From Actinernus sp. WN-2022 (lineage: Eukaryota > Cnidaria > Anthozoa > Actiniaria > Actinernidae), in the NCBI GenBank assembly GCA_030867875.1, contig JAOWCC010001589.1, positions 86,823,537 to 86,887,536 of the forward strand: 64,000 bases of DNA, read 5' to 3'. Numbering within the stretch: position 1 is the stretch's first letter; every line of letters starts with the position of its first letter. A program made the position numbers and the translations under genes. The notes under the pieces are model-generated. The model made no database searches. It was not told where the DNA came from and saw only the letters and a list, made by a program, of their open reading frames with translations. Positions 44,301 through 53,640 of the stretch are shown here, one piece after another.

Positions 44301-47300
44301 CAGAAGGTCACCACATCACGTCGTAGTGTGTGGGTTCATTACGACGCTGGCTGCGAGACGATCAGCGGTGGGAAGTTTGTAATGCAGTATGATTATGAGT
44401 TGTCAGGTGGGTTATGTTTTTGTAATCCTCAGTAGAATCGGAGAAATACATTGTGATAATGCCGGAGATGAGTGTTGTTGTAAGGGTGATGGAAATAGAC
44501 CGATTTAGCTTGTACATTTGTTGTCCAATTCAGATCATGTGACAGCTTTGCAGAAGATTGAGTGCTTTGTTTTCCAGTTAGAGAAATTGATACATTTCCT
44601 CTTGGGATACAGAACAACAACAACACATTACTCAAGGGAAAAGTCAGGTGACCTGAACTGGGACAACAATTGTACAAACTAAATCGTCATTTGGGTCCAA
44701 TTAGAAAGGATACTCGGGCTTTTCGTGTTTTTTTTATTGGTTTCTATGCAGCTGTGTGGAAAAAAGGAAACCCATATACATGTATGAGGCCAAACTTTGA
44801 CAGCAGAAAGACAAAACAATACAATTTGGTTCCAAAATTCCTATCGAACTTTAGACTTTTGCAAACTAACGTTACTTTGCGTGTTTCTTGCCTTTACCTC
44901 GATGCTATTTTATTAAAGGCGACAAATTGAACCAGGATCTACAAATTACGAAAACGAAAAGGTTTTGAGAAGGCATACCTTTACATGCATGACATGTTTA
45001 TGTTAGAATACAGAACACTTCATTTAACTCTCTTAAGTGTAGTTTTACTAAACATGCAATAGTGATTTTATAGACCTCCCTCAGTGAAAATCGTAATGCT
45101 CTGGTAATGCTCTGGTTAAAGGGGCTATGTCAAGGGAATTTTGGCCGAGAGTGACCTGGTGTCTAAAATCATTTCAGAATAAAAGTCCACCGTGTTCTGA
45201 AATTCGATCTCGCGTTAAAACAAGCTGAAAGTGTATGATTTAAATCCATTTCCATCGAAGTTTTCCTTAGCGTTATACATTGTTTTTTTCAAAATAGATA
45301 GTTAGTTTGAATATCAGTGTTTAAATTGAAGTCAGAATATTTTAGAATAATAGATCATTGGCGCTCCACCATCCTCTGGTTTCAAGAAGAGAGGTCGGCC
45401 ATCTTTGGTTTCGACAAAGGTCAATCGGTACAAGAACAGGAAGATTTGGCGTCTTGAACATCCCAGTATTTATCTCCGCAAGCCAGTATTTGAAACATGG
45501 AGGTCTGTTAAAGCTTCTGGGACGTTTGCGAGTGACTCCAGCTTCGCCGCGTATCTACTTTCCCTCGAGATGAAGCGAAATCTGAGATCCCAAATCTGAG
45601 TTTGTTATGTATTTCTACTTGGTCTTCATAGTTCGTATGCCCATGCTAACAAGATGAGAGTTCAAGATGACATTGGTAGCAAGGGAAAAGGAAAAAGATA
45701 TCGCCCTGCTGTGAATGGTAAGCCACAAGTCGCCACTATATATGCTTTGACCTTTGTACTGTTAGTGTTTAGCGAGGGGAGATATTGGTAATCGATCACT
45801 TGTATCCCGTTTGTCATCGACGTAAGGCATTTTTGTTCGGCTGGCGTGAAAATCAAGTGGGATCTTGCTGTGCCATTCTTTTCAATTTTATGTAAGTTTT
45901 GATTTTCTTGCAGCTCTACTGGCAGCTTCTACTCCGATCAAGAAAACTGCTACACTTGTGTCTCCTTCGTCGTCTTCGTGTGAGAAAACATTGGATGGAA
46001 ACGGGAGAGAATCGGAAGTCGATATCACTGGCGTATCGCTGCATTCTGTCCTTGGTGATAGCGTTATTGTTGCGAAACCCGACTATACCGACTCTGAAAG
46101 CTGAATCACAGTCTTATGTTGGTAGTGTAAGAAACTCAAAAGTGGTCAAAACTTTGCATGAAAATTAGAACGCATTTAACGTCAAATTTAAAGTTTGATT
46201 TCCTTACAACAGAAGTCCGAAATCCTACCACTTCAAAAGCTGTTGACTCCTGATCGGTTTCTTCATCCGAAATTGAGGAGAGTTCCATAATTCATGTTAA
46301 GTTCTGTAAATTAAACCATGGATCGTAAAAATGAACCGCGCGAACTGATCTGAACTTAGCCGATCACGTTTGTTTACATGTGCAGTTGGTGATTGTAGCA
46401 TGACTTCAGTACCCTTGACAGAGCCCCTTTAAGAACAATAGCGTTAACGGCAAAGGAATTTAAAAGGTGTTAATTTTCTATTCTTCTTTCTCGTAATTTC
46501 GTTTTGAAATAGAAGACCATAGAAGTAATATTTGTTTTGATCAAACTAACTATGGTATGGTTTAACTATGGTATGGTTTAACTATGGTATGGTTTAACTA
46601 TGGTATGGTTTAGCTATGGTATGGTTTAACTATGGTATGGTTTAACTATGGTATGGTTTAACTATGGTATGGTTTAACTATGGTATGGCTTAACTATGGT
46701 ATGGCTTAACTATGGTATGGTTTAACTATGGTATGGTTTAACTATGGTATGGTTTAAAAATCAAAGTTCTCAAATTTCCGATTCAAAGATATAGGTGGCA
46801 GGGCGCTTATTAGTACTATTGGTTGACGGGGCGCTTATTGGTTGACGGGGCGCTTATTGGTTGACGGGGCGCTTATTGGTTGACGGGGCGCTTATTAGTG
46901 CTATTAGTGACCTGGCGCTTATTGGTTGACGGGGCTCTTATTAGTGACCGGGCGCTTATTGGTTGGCAGGGCGCTTATTGGTTGACGGGGCGCTTATTAG
47001 TACTATTAGTGACAGGGCGCTTATTGGTTGACGGGGCTCTTATTAGTGACTGGGCGCTTATTGGTTGACGGGGCGCTTATTGGTTGACAGGGCGCTTATT
47101 GGTTGACGGGCCGTTTATTAGTTGACGGGCCGCTTATTGGTTAGAACTTAGAACCTTTACTCCCAACTAGTGTGAACTAATACTGGGAGAGTGCAAGTGC
47201 GAGTGAGTGCAATAAATTAAATGAGTGAAATCGCTCTAAAAATGGCGTTAAAGTAGACTAAACTTAATAATACTTATAGTGCAAGTGTAGTTGAAATTAA

Positions 47301-49496
47301 AGAACATGAAAAGTAATGGTCATCAAGAGTTTATAGTCTCTTTAGATGGGCAGGTGGGCTCATTGTACGTATTTCTGAGAGCGCTAGTGTCTGAAATTGT
47401 TTTATGCTAGATGCAAGGACCACTGGCTCAGTAAGTTTGTTCCAAACACGAATGGCTCGAACAAAAGGAGAGTAGCTGTAAGCTGGTACGTTCACATGAG
47501 GTTGGAGATAAGCATAGGGCTTGCATGATCTAGTTGAATGGCATCTCTATGTCAACTAAACCATTCTTAATTTTATAGAATATAGTTATTTAATTTAGTA
47601 GCTTCCTGTTCTCTAGAGAGTCCCACCCGAGGTCATAAACTAGGTCTTGAGAGTTTGTTGACCGACTGTAATCAGATCTCACAAAGCGTGCAGCTCTCTT
47701 TTGGATGATTTGTTGTACATCTCTGTCCGTATAGGGATTCCAAGCACTGGAGGCATACTCCAGTTGGGGCCTAACCAGTGTTTGATAGGCCTTCTCTTTT
47801 ACCTCAGGGGTACAGACTTTCAGAGTGCGCCGTATAATTCCCAGTGTTTTGTTACCTTTACTTGATACCTTTTCAGTATGTTCTCCAACTAAGGTCAATC
47901 CCAACTGTGTCCCTGGAGGCGGTAGCCACAAAGCTTAGCGCCGTTAACCCAACAAAGGCTGGAGGCCCAGACAACATCCCAAACTGGATTTTGCGAGATT
48001 TCTCACAAGAACTAGCTGATCCTGTGTGTGCAATAATTAACTCCTCCCTTCAAGAAGAAGTCCTACCGGATGTTTGGAAACACGCCAACGTTACGCCACT
48101 GCCTAAATCTTCAAAAATCGATGATTTTTCTAAGGACCTTAGACCTATTTCTTTAACACCGACGCTGTCTAAAATAGCCGAAGACTATGTAGTCCAGGTT
48201 CACGTTAAGCCGGCAATCCTGGATCATTTAGGGTCAGACCAATTTGGCTGTATTCCAAAATCATCTACTACACACGCCCTAATCAACATGCTTCACAACT
48301 GGTCCAAAGCCACTGACGGAACAGGTGCTGACATTAGGGTCTTTGTCTTAGATTACAGAAAGGCTTTTGACTTAATTGATCACACCCTACTTATCACTAA
48401 ACTATCCAAATACGGAATAAATCCTTTTATTGTAAATTGGATCTGCGATTTTTTAAGCAATAGACTGCAGAGAGTGAAACTCGCTCAAGATTGTTTTTCT
48501 GAATGGGAGTCTGTGCCTGCTGGAGTCCCACAAGGGACAAAGCTTGGACCTTGGCTGTTTATTGCTATGATAGACGACCTCCAAGTCCCCTCTGCAAATG
48601 GAACTTTTAAATATGTCGATGACACCACTATCTACGAAGTAATTAATAAAAAAGAAACCAGTTTGGCTCAGACGCCCATAAATGAAATTCAGAAATGGTC
48701 CACAGAAAACAAGTTCCAGTTACATCCAAAGAAATGCAAGGAACTCCGTATTTCTTTTGCGCGCTCGGAAAGATCTCATAACCAAGTCTACATTAATGAA
48801 GCTCCAGTTCAGCCTGTAAAGTCGATCATGATCCTTGGTGTAACAATACAAGACGACCTTAAGTGGTACTTGCACACTGATATCACCATCAAGAAAGCCT
48901 CAAAAAGACTGTACTTCTTAATACAACTGAAGCGTGCAAACGTTCCAACTAGTGAACTACTCCAATTCTATATAGCCTGTATTAGGTCCGTTTTACTTTA
49001 CGCATGTCAAGTCTTTCATTATGGTCTGCCAGAATATCTTAGCCTTTCTTTTGAGCGTGTTCAGAAAAGAGCAATGAGTATTGTCTATGGTTATGACGTA
49101 TCATACACACGCGCTCTTGCTCTTTCTGGTTTTGTCAGTTTATCTTTACGTAGATCAGAACTCTGCCACACTTTATTTCGAAAGATTTCTTCCAATCATA
49201 AAAGTAATTTATACAATCTATTACCACACAATGTAAGTAATTCCACCCCTAACCTACGTCAAAAGAGACCCTTTACTCTTCCGCTCTGTAAAACAAATAG
49301 GTTCTCTAATACCTTTATAAACTCAAGTGTCAAATATTATAATTCGAATTATAAATGTTAGAATTAGCGACCAAGTGAAATATACGTTAGTGTGTATATT
49401 AGCTACTTTTACTCTTAATCAATACCAATTATTTGTTTTTATCATTATTGTAAACCTTAGTAATTCAGTTTATGACTGCAATTTTGGTTAAATAAA

Positions 49497-49541
<45 letters not shown>

Positions 49542-51725
49542 AGAGGTCTGTCTCACACCAAGATAATCTTGGGAGGAGAGTTGCTCCAGGGCATTTCCCT
49601 CCATATAGTGTTGCAAGCACAGTGGAGCACGCTTATTTGTGATAGGAAGGTAGTAGCACTTCTTGTGATTGAACTCCATTTGCCAACGTGTAGACCATTC
49701 CACTAGTTTGTTGAGGTCGTCTTGAAGGGTTTTATGGTCCTCTGGTGACTTAATTTGACGATAGATTACAGTATCGTCTGCAAAAAGCTTTATGTCAGAG
49801 TTTATACCCTCAATGATATCGTTGATGTATAGCAAAAAGAGGGTAGGTCCCAAAACTGAGCCTGTGGTACCCCGGATAGTAGTTCGCATGGTAGAGAGTA
49901 CTGGCCACTGACTGAGACAACTTGTGTTCGGTTTGAGAGGAAGCCTTTTATCCATTTTAACGTAAGACCTTGGATTCCATAGGATGACAGCTTACTTATC
50001 AGCTTTGTATGGGACACCTTGTCAAAGGCTTTGCTGAAGTCTAAAAGGATGACATCAGCTTGACCTTTGTTGTTCAAAATTGATGCCCAATTTTGAACGA
50101 TTGTTACGAGTTGTGTCTCGCAAGATAGCTTTGCTCTAAAGCCGTACAGGATATAAGAACAGGCGCTTTGAGAAGAAACCCCAGAAAGTAGCTCTTGCGA
50201 GCGAAGCGAGTTCGTCGAGCGGAGCGAGACGCGAGAGAAAATAAGCGCCTGCCGCCATCTTACGGAAATTTGAATTCTGCCCCTTTTCCGCATGAACTTA
50301 ACATGATTATTAAACATGTCAATCAAACTTTGTGTGCTCGTAACCTTGTCTAAGATATGTAGTCAAAACATTGCACAGTTCATTGTTATTACCTTTATTT
50401 CTCCTGTCCAAATCTCTACAGTGTGGGATTTATTCACGACCACGGCCTCTATAAAGTCGCTCAGTCCCCGCTCAGTTTTTCCTTCATCAGTTCATTTACT
50501 CGACCCTGACTGACTCTTTCACTCGAACAGCCTCTGACAGCAGAAGCGGAAATTACTTTTATATAGGGAACTCCGTAATTTCCTTCAATTCTACGTGGCT
50601 TTTAAGTCTCAGTGTATGTAGTTTCGATTTACTGATCCTTCACAATGCTTTGCAAATAGGACAATGCCGAAGCGCTAAGTCCTGTTTGACTCGACTTCCA
50701 CGGCAAACAGTTGGAAAATAAGACTACCGCCAAAATATCTCGCCTAGAAAGTACAAATGAAGACTATTAACTGCCTGCTTCGTTCTTCTAAATACTTTCC
50801 TGGATTAACGCTCAACCGTTTCAGTCAGTTCGCAGGAGGAATGTGCGACATTTCCTGACACATGACAGCGATGACAGCTAATTGACCAATCAGTATTTCT
50901 CGTTCAGAATCTGAACAGGAAATGAAAATATATAAGGGATGGCTGCAGGCCCTCCTTCTCTTCTCTCGTGCCAGTCTCCTTTTTCCAATTTCACGCGGCC
51001 AAATTATTTTATCACTTCCTTTGCGTTGAAATAACACTAAGGGCCTGTTTCGCAGACTACTTATTGGTTCACTTGGCGCTTATTGGTTGCCTGGTGCTAA
51101 ATCGAATTAGTTCACATTTCACACGGTTTTCTTTGTTATTCATAGGCTTTATCTCCGATATAGACCAGTTGAACAATAGAGGAATTCAAAGCTCGGGGAG
51201 GGATAGATATTCAGCAGGGAAAAGCGGGGTTGATAAATAGAAGTGAACTACACGTTATGAATGCGCGGGCTTAAAATGGATAAAATCAAGCCCACTCATT
51301 TATAATGAGTCTTTCACTCAATCCCATTCATTAACCCAGGCTAGGGTTGTATTGGGACTAAAGCCTCGGTTCTCGGTATTTAACTTATTACGGTATTAGA
51401 GAAAAATAATCGTCATTTCCATGGTCTTCACTCTCACAAAGTCAGCTGTTTGCCAATCACATCATGCGTTAGTGAGCATCTATTATGCAAGTCCTGTTAA
51501 AGATTTATATCGACTTGAATACTTCAGTAGTCACTGACAAAGTTATTGAATGATTACGTTGCAGTGGAATCCAAGATCGGCATCGCTGTCGCCGTGATCT
51601 TGTTTGTTGTGCTTGTTATGGTCGCCTGGCACGTGATCAGAAGACGAACAAAGAAGCAACAACAAAGTATTGGAGAACCCCTGCATGATGTGGGAGAAAA
51701 AGAGGCCCTTCCTGTTGCAACGTAA
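33403..51725 (+). CDS. Transmembrane protein with four CUB domains, 7 exons
   Basis: Exons: 33403-33478, 34255-34653, 35790-36016, 37589-37757, 39825-40202, 44020-44406, 51565-51725. Phases agree throughout (1797 nt, 598 residues plus stop). Residues 1-21 are a signal peptide (MKISVTIATVAVLVMTEISA). CUB1 is about 33-155, CUB2 162-288, CUB3 295-414, CUB4 425-545. Then one helix (IGIAVAVILFVVLVMVAWHV, about 550-570), an RRRTKK stop-transfer signal and a 28-residue tail. CUB modules are extracellular protein- or glycan-binding beta-sandwiches; ligand and process cannot be inferred. CUB1 and CUB2 each have the four standard cysteines. CUB3 lacks the third; CUB4 has a fifth. Exon 3 ends at a GC donor (AACAAG/GCAAGT); the downstream GT donor at 36110 would add 31 residues and a stray cysteine to CUB2. 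No catalytic domain is present. No named orthologue recognised. Confidence 0.9.
33778..33893. mobile_element. Hairpin MITE in CUB intron 1
   Basis: GGGAATTTGCCAAAACCCAT then CTGACATTAATGGGAAG is inverted as CTTCCCATTATGTCAGATGG then GTTTTGGCGAATTCCC. About 115 bp, almost fully palindromic. Confidence 0.82.
34255..34653 (+). CDS. CUB gene exon 2 (CUB1)
   Basis: Acceptor TTCATTTATAG, donor CCAG/GTTAGT. One exon for a whole CUB: THCNKIG (C1), RECIFIIEAPQGYNVNLEI (C2), DHCPYKHLEIYDG (C3), SSCSDW (C4), and DQYLYVHFTNS near the end. All the usual features are in place. Confidence 0.93.
34654..35789. other. CUB intron 2: simple repeats and LINE-like debris
   Basis: Holds a poly-C tract (about 34971-34989), a (TTA)n microsatellite (about 35313-35342) after AATAAACCTTTATTATTATT, and at 35690-35715 a CGTTATAACCGGGTTCATTA segment resembling pogo-type MITE ends. 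No coding exon is recognised. Confidence 0.5.
35790..36016 (+). CDS. CUB gene exon 3 (CUB2, first half; GC donor)
   Basis: Acceptor CCTTTTTAG. Encodes STCSLQN, LIYCGWRISVPDGYFVQLNI, YKCLRFEAYDNK. Ends AACAAG/GCAAGT, the consensus for rare GC-AG introns. Joining here to exon 4 gives YDNK-FGVSPKIFRTNC, which matches the canonical CUB length. The alternative GT donor at 36110 (ATATAT/GTAAGA, also phase 0) adds an Asn/Gln/Tyr-rich insert. Confidence 0.78.
36017..37588. other. CUB intron 3
   Basis: Contains the alternative exon extension (36017-36109, open in frame). Otherwise unstructured DNA with no recognised element; short open frames at 36994-37480 have no conserved features. Confidence 0.45.
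37589..37757 (+). CDS. CUB gene exon 4 (CUB2, second half)
   Basis: Acceptor TTTCTTTCTAG, donor CAAA/GTATGT. Encodes FGVSPKIFRTNCAYD, LPTVLYSTGRYLTIRYSALF and GPLLASFTSVKQ, the fourth cysteine and the last strands of CUB2. Confidence 0.9.
37758..38380. other. CUB intron 4, proximal part
   Basis: No gene or clear element. Two CCTCAACCCCA/GGGGTTGAGGGACACTTTA-like segments at 37790 and 38322 are inverse to one another, so this may be a decayed inverted-repeat element of about 540 bp. Confidence 0.4.
38385..38960. repeat. About 190-bp tandem repeat x 3
   Basis: Three copies of a unit holding GCGCTGACTGTACAATGAAT, GCAGTATGAAGAAATGTTGA, GTACAGTCGGCAAGT and CTGTATTTGTCAA. Copies differ by indels. 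Within the unit, GACTGTACA and TGTACAGTC form inverted pairs, so each unit can fold. Confidence 0.9.
39405..39655. repeat. 37-bp minisatellite x about 6
   Basis: Unit GAATTTTACGGTACTAGGCA then AACGAGGAAACATTGGT, about six copies with G/T and C/A exchanges, ending about 170 bp before CUB exon 5. Confidence 0.92.
39825..40202 (+). CDS. CUB gene exon 5 (CUB3)
   Basis: Acceptor TCTGTTGCCAG, donor CTG/GTAAGT. Encodes GACGPG (C1), DCTWLVTVPQGSHIKVSLQS (C2), GDIVEVRDGS where the third cysteine would normally precede but is absent, RKSCST (C4) and SSGRHVRIRVTRA. C4 is therefore unpaired within the domain. Confidence 0.92.
40282..40432. repeat. Dispersed repeat, copy 2
   Basis: Near-identical partner of 25228-25382, same orientation, here in CUB intron 5 shortly after exon 5. 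Confidence 0.9.
40645..41346. repeat. 41-bp minisatellite x 17
   Basis: Unit CACCAACAGCTCGGCTAATC then GAGAGGCAGTGTTTAAACGGT; each unit carries the palindrome GTTTAAAC. Three subtypes differ at one trinucleotide: AATCGAG (a), AATCAAG (b), AAACGAG (c). The order is a a a b c b c c a c c c a b b b b. CUB intron 5. Confidence 0.96.
41703..42095. mobile_element. TTAA-type MITE, copy 1 (right end missing)
   Basis: Begins TTAAGTAATGGTCCACGCAA then GAGGTAGGCA and follows the element at 56563-57015 through TTTGCTTTCCCCACT, TTTTCTGTTTTTCATACTGA and ACAATTAGCACC. The right inverted end is absent. Confidence 0.75.
42096..43050. other. CUB intron 5, distal part
   Basis: No exon is recognised. An inverted pair around 42345 (CCGGAATGGTTGACTTT) and 42455-42490 (TCAACCATTCCGAACTG ... 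AAAGTCAACC) marks a MITE-like hairpin enclosing the 12-bp palindrome GGTCACGTGACC at about 42414. Confidence 0.45.
43055..43865. mobile_element. Foldback element with arms of about 350-400 bp
   Basis: The left half (ATATGAAGCGAAAATTAAGT, AATGTTAAAATGCGTTCGAA ...) is the inverse of the right half (... TTCGAAAGCATTTTAACATT, TTAATTTTCTCTTCATGTGC), meeting near 43450-43490. Internal landmarks such as GTTGCCATGGAAACACTCTG and TTTCCATGACAACACC pair across the centre. A single arm lies at 32560-33235. CUB intron 5. Confidence 0.85.
44020..44406 (+). CDS. CUB gene exon 6 (CUB4)
   Basis: Acceptor TTATTTTGTAG, donor TCAG/GTGGGT. Encodes GICSVSN (C1), VTCTWKITAPVGRIVKLSL (C2), FQCSASESLVVRLPNNGK (C3), SECSNT (C4), SRRSVWVHYDAGCET with an additional cysteine, and FVMQYDYELS. 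The extra cysteine is also present in the pseudo-exon at 59981-60357. Confidence 0.92.
45116..46432. mobile_element. Non-autonomous TTAA-site DNA transposon
   Basis: Exact TTAA at 45116-45119 and 46429-46432. Ends AGGGGCTATGTCAAGGG and CCCTTGACAGAGCCCCT pair at 16 of 17 positions. The body is 1309 bp without a recognisable transposase. The AGGGGC- ends resemble those of the element at 8084-9634, so both may use the same type of transposase. CUB intron 6. Confidence 0.86.
46548..46757. repeat. 16-bp repeat x 13
   Basis: Unit ACTATGGTATGGTTTA, about 13 nearly identical copies, a few with GCTT for GTTT. CUB intron 6. Confidence 0.96.
46797..47145. repeat. 18-bp repeat, about 18 units, many with inverted CCAAT
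   Basis: Unit GGGCGCTTATTGGTTGAC with variants ending TTAGTGAC or TTAGTACTATT. Twelve ATTGG (inverse CCAAT) occurrences are visible. It directly follows the 16-bp array. Confidence 0.93.
47160..47880 (-). pseudogene. 3-prime part of a minus-strand LINE (outer element of a nested pair)
   Basis: Minus-strand translation from about 47890 reads GEHTEKVSSKGNKTLGIIRR, TPEVKEKAYQTLVRPQLEYA, SSAWNPYTDRDVQQIIQKRA and LGWDSLENRK, the C-terminal RT region of the CR1/Jockey group. It picks up where the minus-strand fragment at 49545-50326 breaks off, so the two are one element split by the plus-strand LINE between them. Confidence 0.85.
47881..49545 (+). mobile_element. Truncated LINE with a nearly intact reverse transcriptase, inserted in another LINE
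   Basis: The open frame to 49361 (about 490 codons of the element) carries a full RT domain: AGGPDNIPNWILRDF, LRPISLTPTLSKIAE, VFVLDYRKAFDLIDH, AGVPQGTKLGPWLF, FKYVDDTTIYE (catalytic YVDD), LGVTIQDDLKWYLHTD and LQFYIACIRSVLLYACQVFH. The C terminus is KYYNSNYKC, then a 3-prime UTR with AATAAACT and (ATCT)n. The endonuclease is missing (5-prime truncation, usual for target-primed insertion). The CR1-like group is my best guess. Little decay suggests a young insertion. CUB intron 6. Confidence 0.9.
49497..49541. repeat. (ATCT)n tail of the inserted LINE
   Basis: About eleven ATCT units immediately after AATAAACT, at the exact junction with the outer minus-strand LINE; typical for CR1/L2-type 3-prime ends. 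Confidence 0.95.
49545..50330 (-). pseudogene. 5-prime part of the outer minus-strand LINE
   Basis: In order on the minus strand: [97 protein letters not shown] (catalytic FADD), WQMEFNHKKC, SSQDYLGV. One frame break falls near 49810-49870. The reading ends at the (ATCT)n junction and resumes at about 47890. Confidence 0.87.
50331..51560. other. CUB intron 6, distal part
   Basis: No exon is recognised. 50190-50250 has a run of GAGCGAAGCGAG/GAGCGGAGCGAG motifs, and 51055-51095 has two GGCGCTTATTGG-like units as in the array at 46797. The rest is unremarkable. Confidence 0.4.
51565..51725 (+). CDS. CUB gene exon 7 (transmembrane helix and tail)
   Basis: Acceptor ATTACGTTGCAG, phase 1 as required. 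Encodes VESK, then a 20-residue hydrophobic helix, RRRTKKQQQ, and GEPLHDVGEKEALPVAT before TAA. The total frame closes exactly. The tail has no tyrosine, so no obvious tyrosine-based signalling or sorting motif. Confidence 0.88.
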
Positions 51726-52430
51726 ACCAACTCACGTGAACTAGCAAACATATGGGAAGTTGTGCAGGAATGCAATCACATGTACTGGGTAGCAAAAGAA
51801 TCTTAATTCATATATTTAAAGGCACTTGTTATTAACAAAACCTGTTGGTAAATGCTATTTTCCACCTCCAAATGATTGTTGATCTTTCTAAAACTGCGTT
51901 TTTCAGTTGAAGATGGCTTGCCATCCAGCATCCATGGCAACGCCTTTCCTATTGGGATCACGAACCCATTCCATTCGCTAACGAAGTATTATATCAGCAC
52001 GTGCTGAAAAAGGCTATTAGCCGGTAACAAAACGAGCGGGGGACTGGAACCGAGTCAGTAAAACTAATTCAATTAATAACTTTGGTTATAAGGGTGCGGT
52101 GCTGTGGGATAGCCTCCCAGTCGGGTTGCGGCAAGCAAATAATCTTAGCAGTTTTCGAGCGGGCTGTTTTGAACAAGTCTAACTGTTATTCTAAAGTCTT
52201 ATTTTTATTCTTAATTTTTATAATATATTATATGTAATGCACGGCTCTCATGGAAAGCAGGTACTAAACTTAGCATTATTTAAAATTAGATTATTATTAT
52301 TATAGTAGTTATGATTAGATGTTATTATTTATTTTTATTTACATTATCATTACTTATTTATTTATTTATTTTTAAATCCTGATGAGATATTCCGTGGGTA
52401 AATAAAGTTATACGGTAAGTCAAAGTGAGC
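51726..52430. mobile_element. Repeat debris: inverted copy of 19395-19560 and a LINE tail
   Basis: 51870-52015 is the inverse of the MACROD intron-7 segment 19395-19560 (GGCAACGCCTTTCC, GATCACGAACCCATT, AGCACGTGCTG). 52085-52190 translates as a CR1/L2 C terminus (GAVLWDSLPVGLRQANNLSS, FRAG), followed by an AT-rich tail ending AATAAAGTTATACGG. Together they form the 3-prime flank of the CUB gene. Confidence 0.65.
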
Positions 52431-53215
52431 ATTATTTTCAAAAAGAATAGATAAAACTTAGCTAGTCTGGAAATTTTGGTGAACTTTGGCTCAATATTGA
52501 CGATGCTAGAAGGCATCAAATATGTCAATTTTGCCATACAAACTCTCTTATTTTTTAACGTCATCCCTCCAAACCATACATTGATTGTAAAATTTTGGAG
52601 GGACAAAGAAATTTCAATTGCTTATAATTCAGACAAGATTCACTTGAATCATGTCAAACTTGGCACACATGCTAATTTCAACATCCTCTATCATGTGATA
52701 AACTTCATTTTAGAATTAGAGTAATTCTGATAAACTCGGTCCCAGTCCCTTGCTCGTTTTGTTACTGGCCAATTGTCATACAGTCCTTTCCCAGACTTTT
52801 CAGGATATTTATTTATTTAATATTTTTTTATTTTGTTTAATCAACTTCCAAATATTCATTATTATTATAAAATAATAGATAATGTAATTTGTGGCCAGTT
52901 TAAAACAGAATTCAAGATTCAATAATATAAACTGTGGAGGGATAGTTATGGGATAGTTGTGGGTTCAACACTTTGAATGTCATATAGTAGCGTTCACTTG
53001 ATGTAATGTTTAATAATAGAATCGATACCTCAAAATAGAGCTTACGTTGGAATTTCGGCTGGTATTTTTTTTTCTTATTTTATTCATGTATTACACAGCT
53101 TTATTTTCTACTAGTCGGCAGGCAATAATTAATCATCATTAGCAGTCGCCTGTTATTGATATGGAGATAAAGAGTCAGGGTGGCGTAGCCTGCGTGCAGA
53201 CGTTCTCTCTCCCAG
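52431..53215. other. Intergenic, nothing recognised
   Basis: AT-rich DNA without a conserved frame. Short overlapping frames on both strands at 52358-52724 look like shadows of an unknown repeat. Confidence 0.4.
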
Positions 53216-53640
53216 GGAGGCTAGGGTGGCGCAGTGGTTAAGTGCTTCGCCTCTCACCTCTGTGGCTCAGGTTCGATCTCCGGACGAGGCGCCATATGTG
53301 AGTTGAGTTCGTTGGTTTCTCGCCCTTGCTCCGAGGGTTATTCTCTGGGTTCTCCGGTTTTCCTCCCTCCACAAAAAGCAATTGGATCTGTGGATTAGCC
53401 GGGTTCTGACTTTGATCAGTCTTTATGGTTGTTGCAGCCGGGCCCGTTAGAAATTCAGATGTATACGCCAGCGTTTACTACTGGGTTATTTTTCAGTTCT
53501 AACCTGGCGAAAGGAAGGTTTTTACCAGAGTTTAGCAGTAGGCTTTCGTCTATTAAGGACGCGTTCGATAGCCCGTATTCCAGAATAGGAATAGATGGAA
53601 TAGTCTCTGGAAATCACTGCGAATAGTGTAAATAACGAAA
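53216..53640 (+). mobile_element. tRNA-derived SINE (family B)
   Basis: The head has box A GGTGGCGCAGTGGTTAAGTG and box B CAGGTTCGATCTCC at tRNA-like spacing. The body follows (CCATATGTGAGTTGAGTTCG, GGGTTCTCCGGTTTTCCTCC, CTGTGGATTAGCCGGGTTCT, TTTGATCAGTCTTTATGG). A headless relative is at 31070-31262. The 3-prime boundary is uncertain. Confidence 0.8.
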
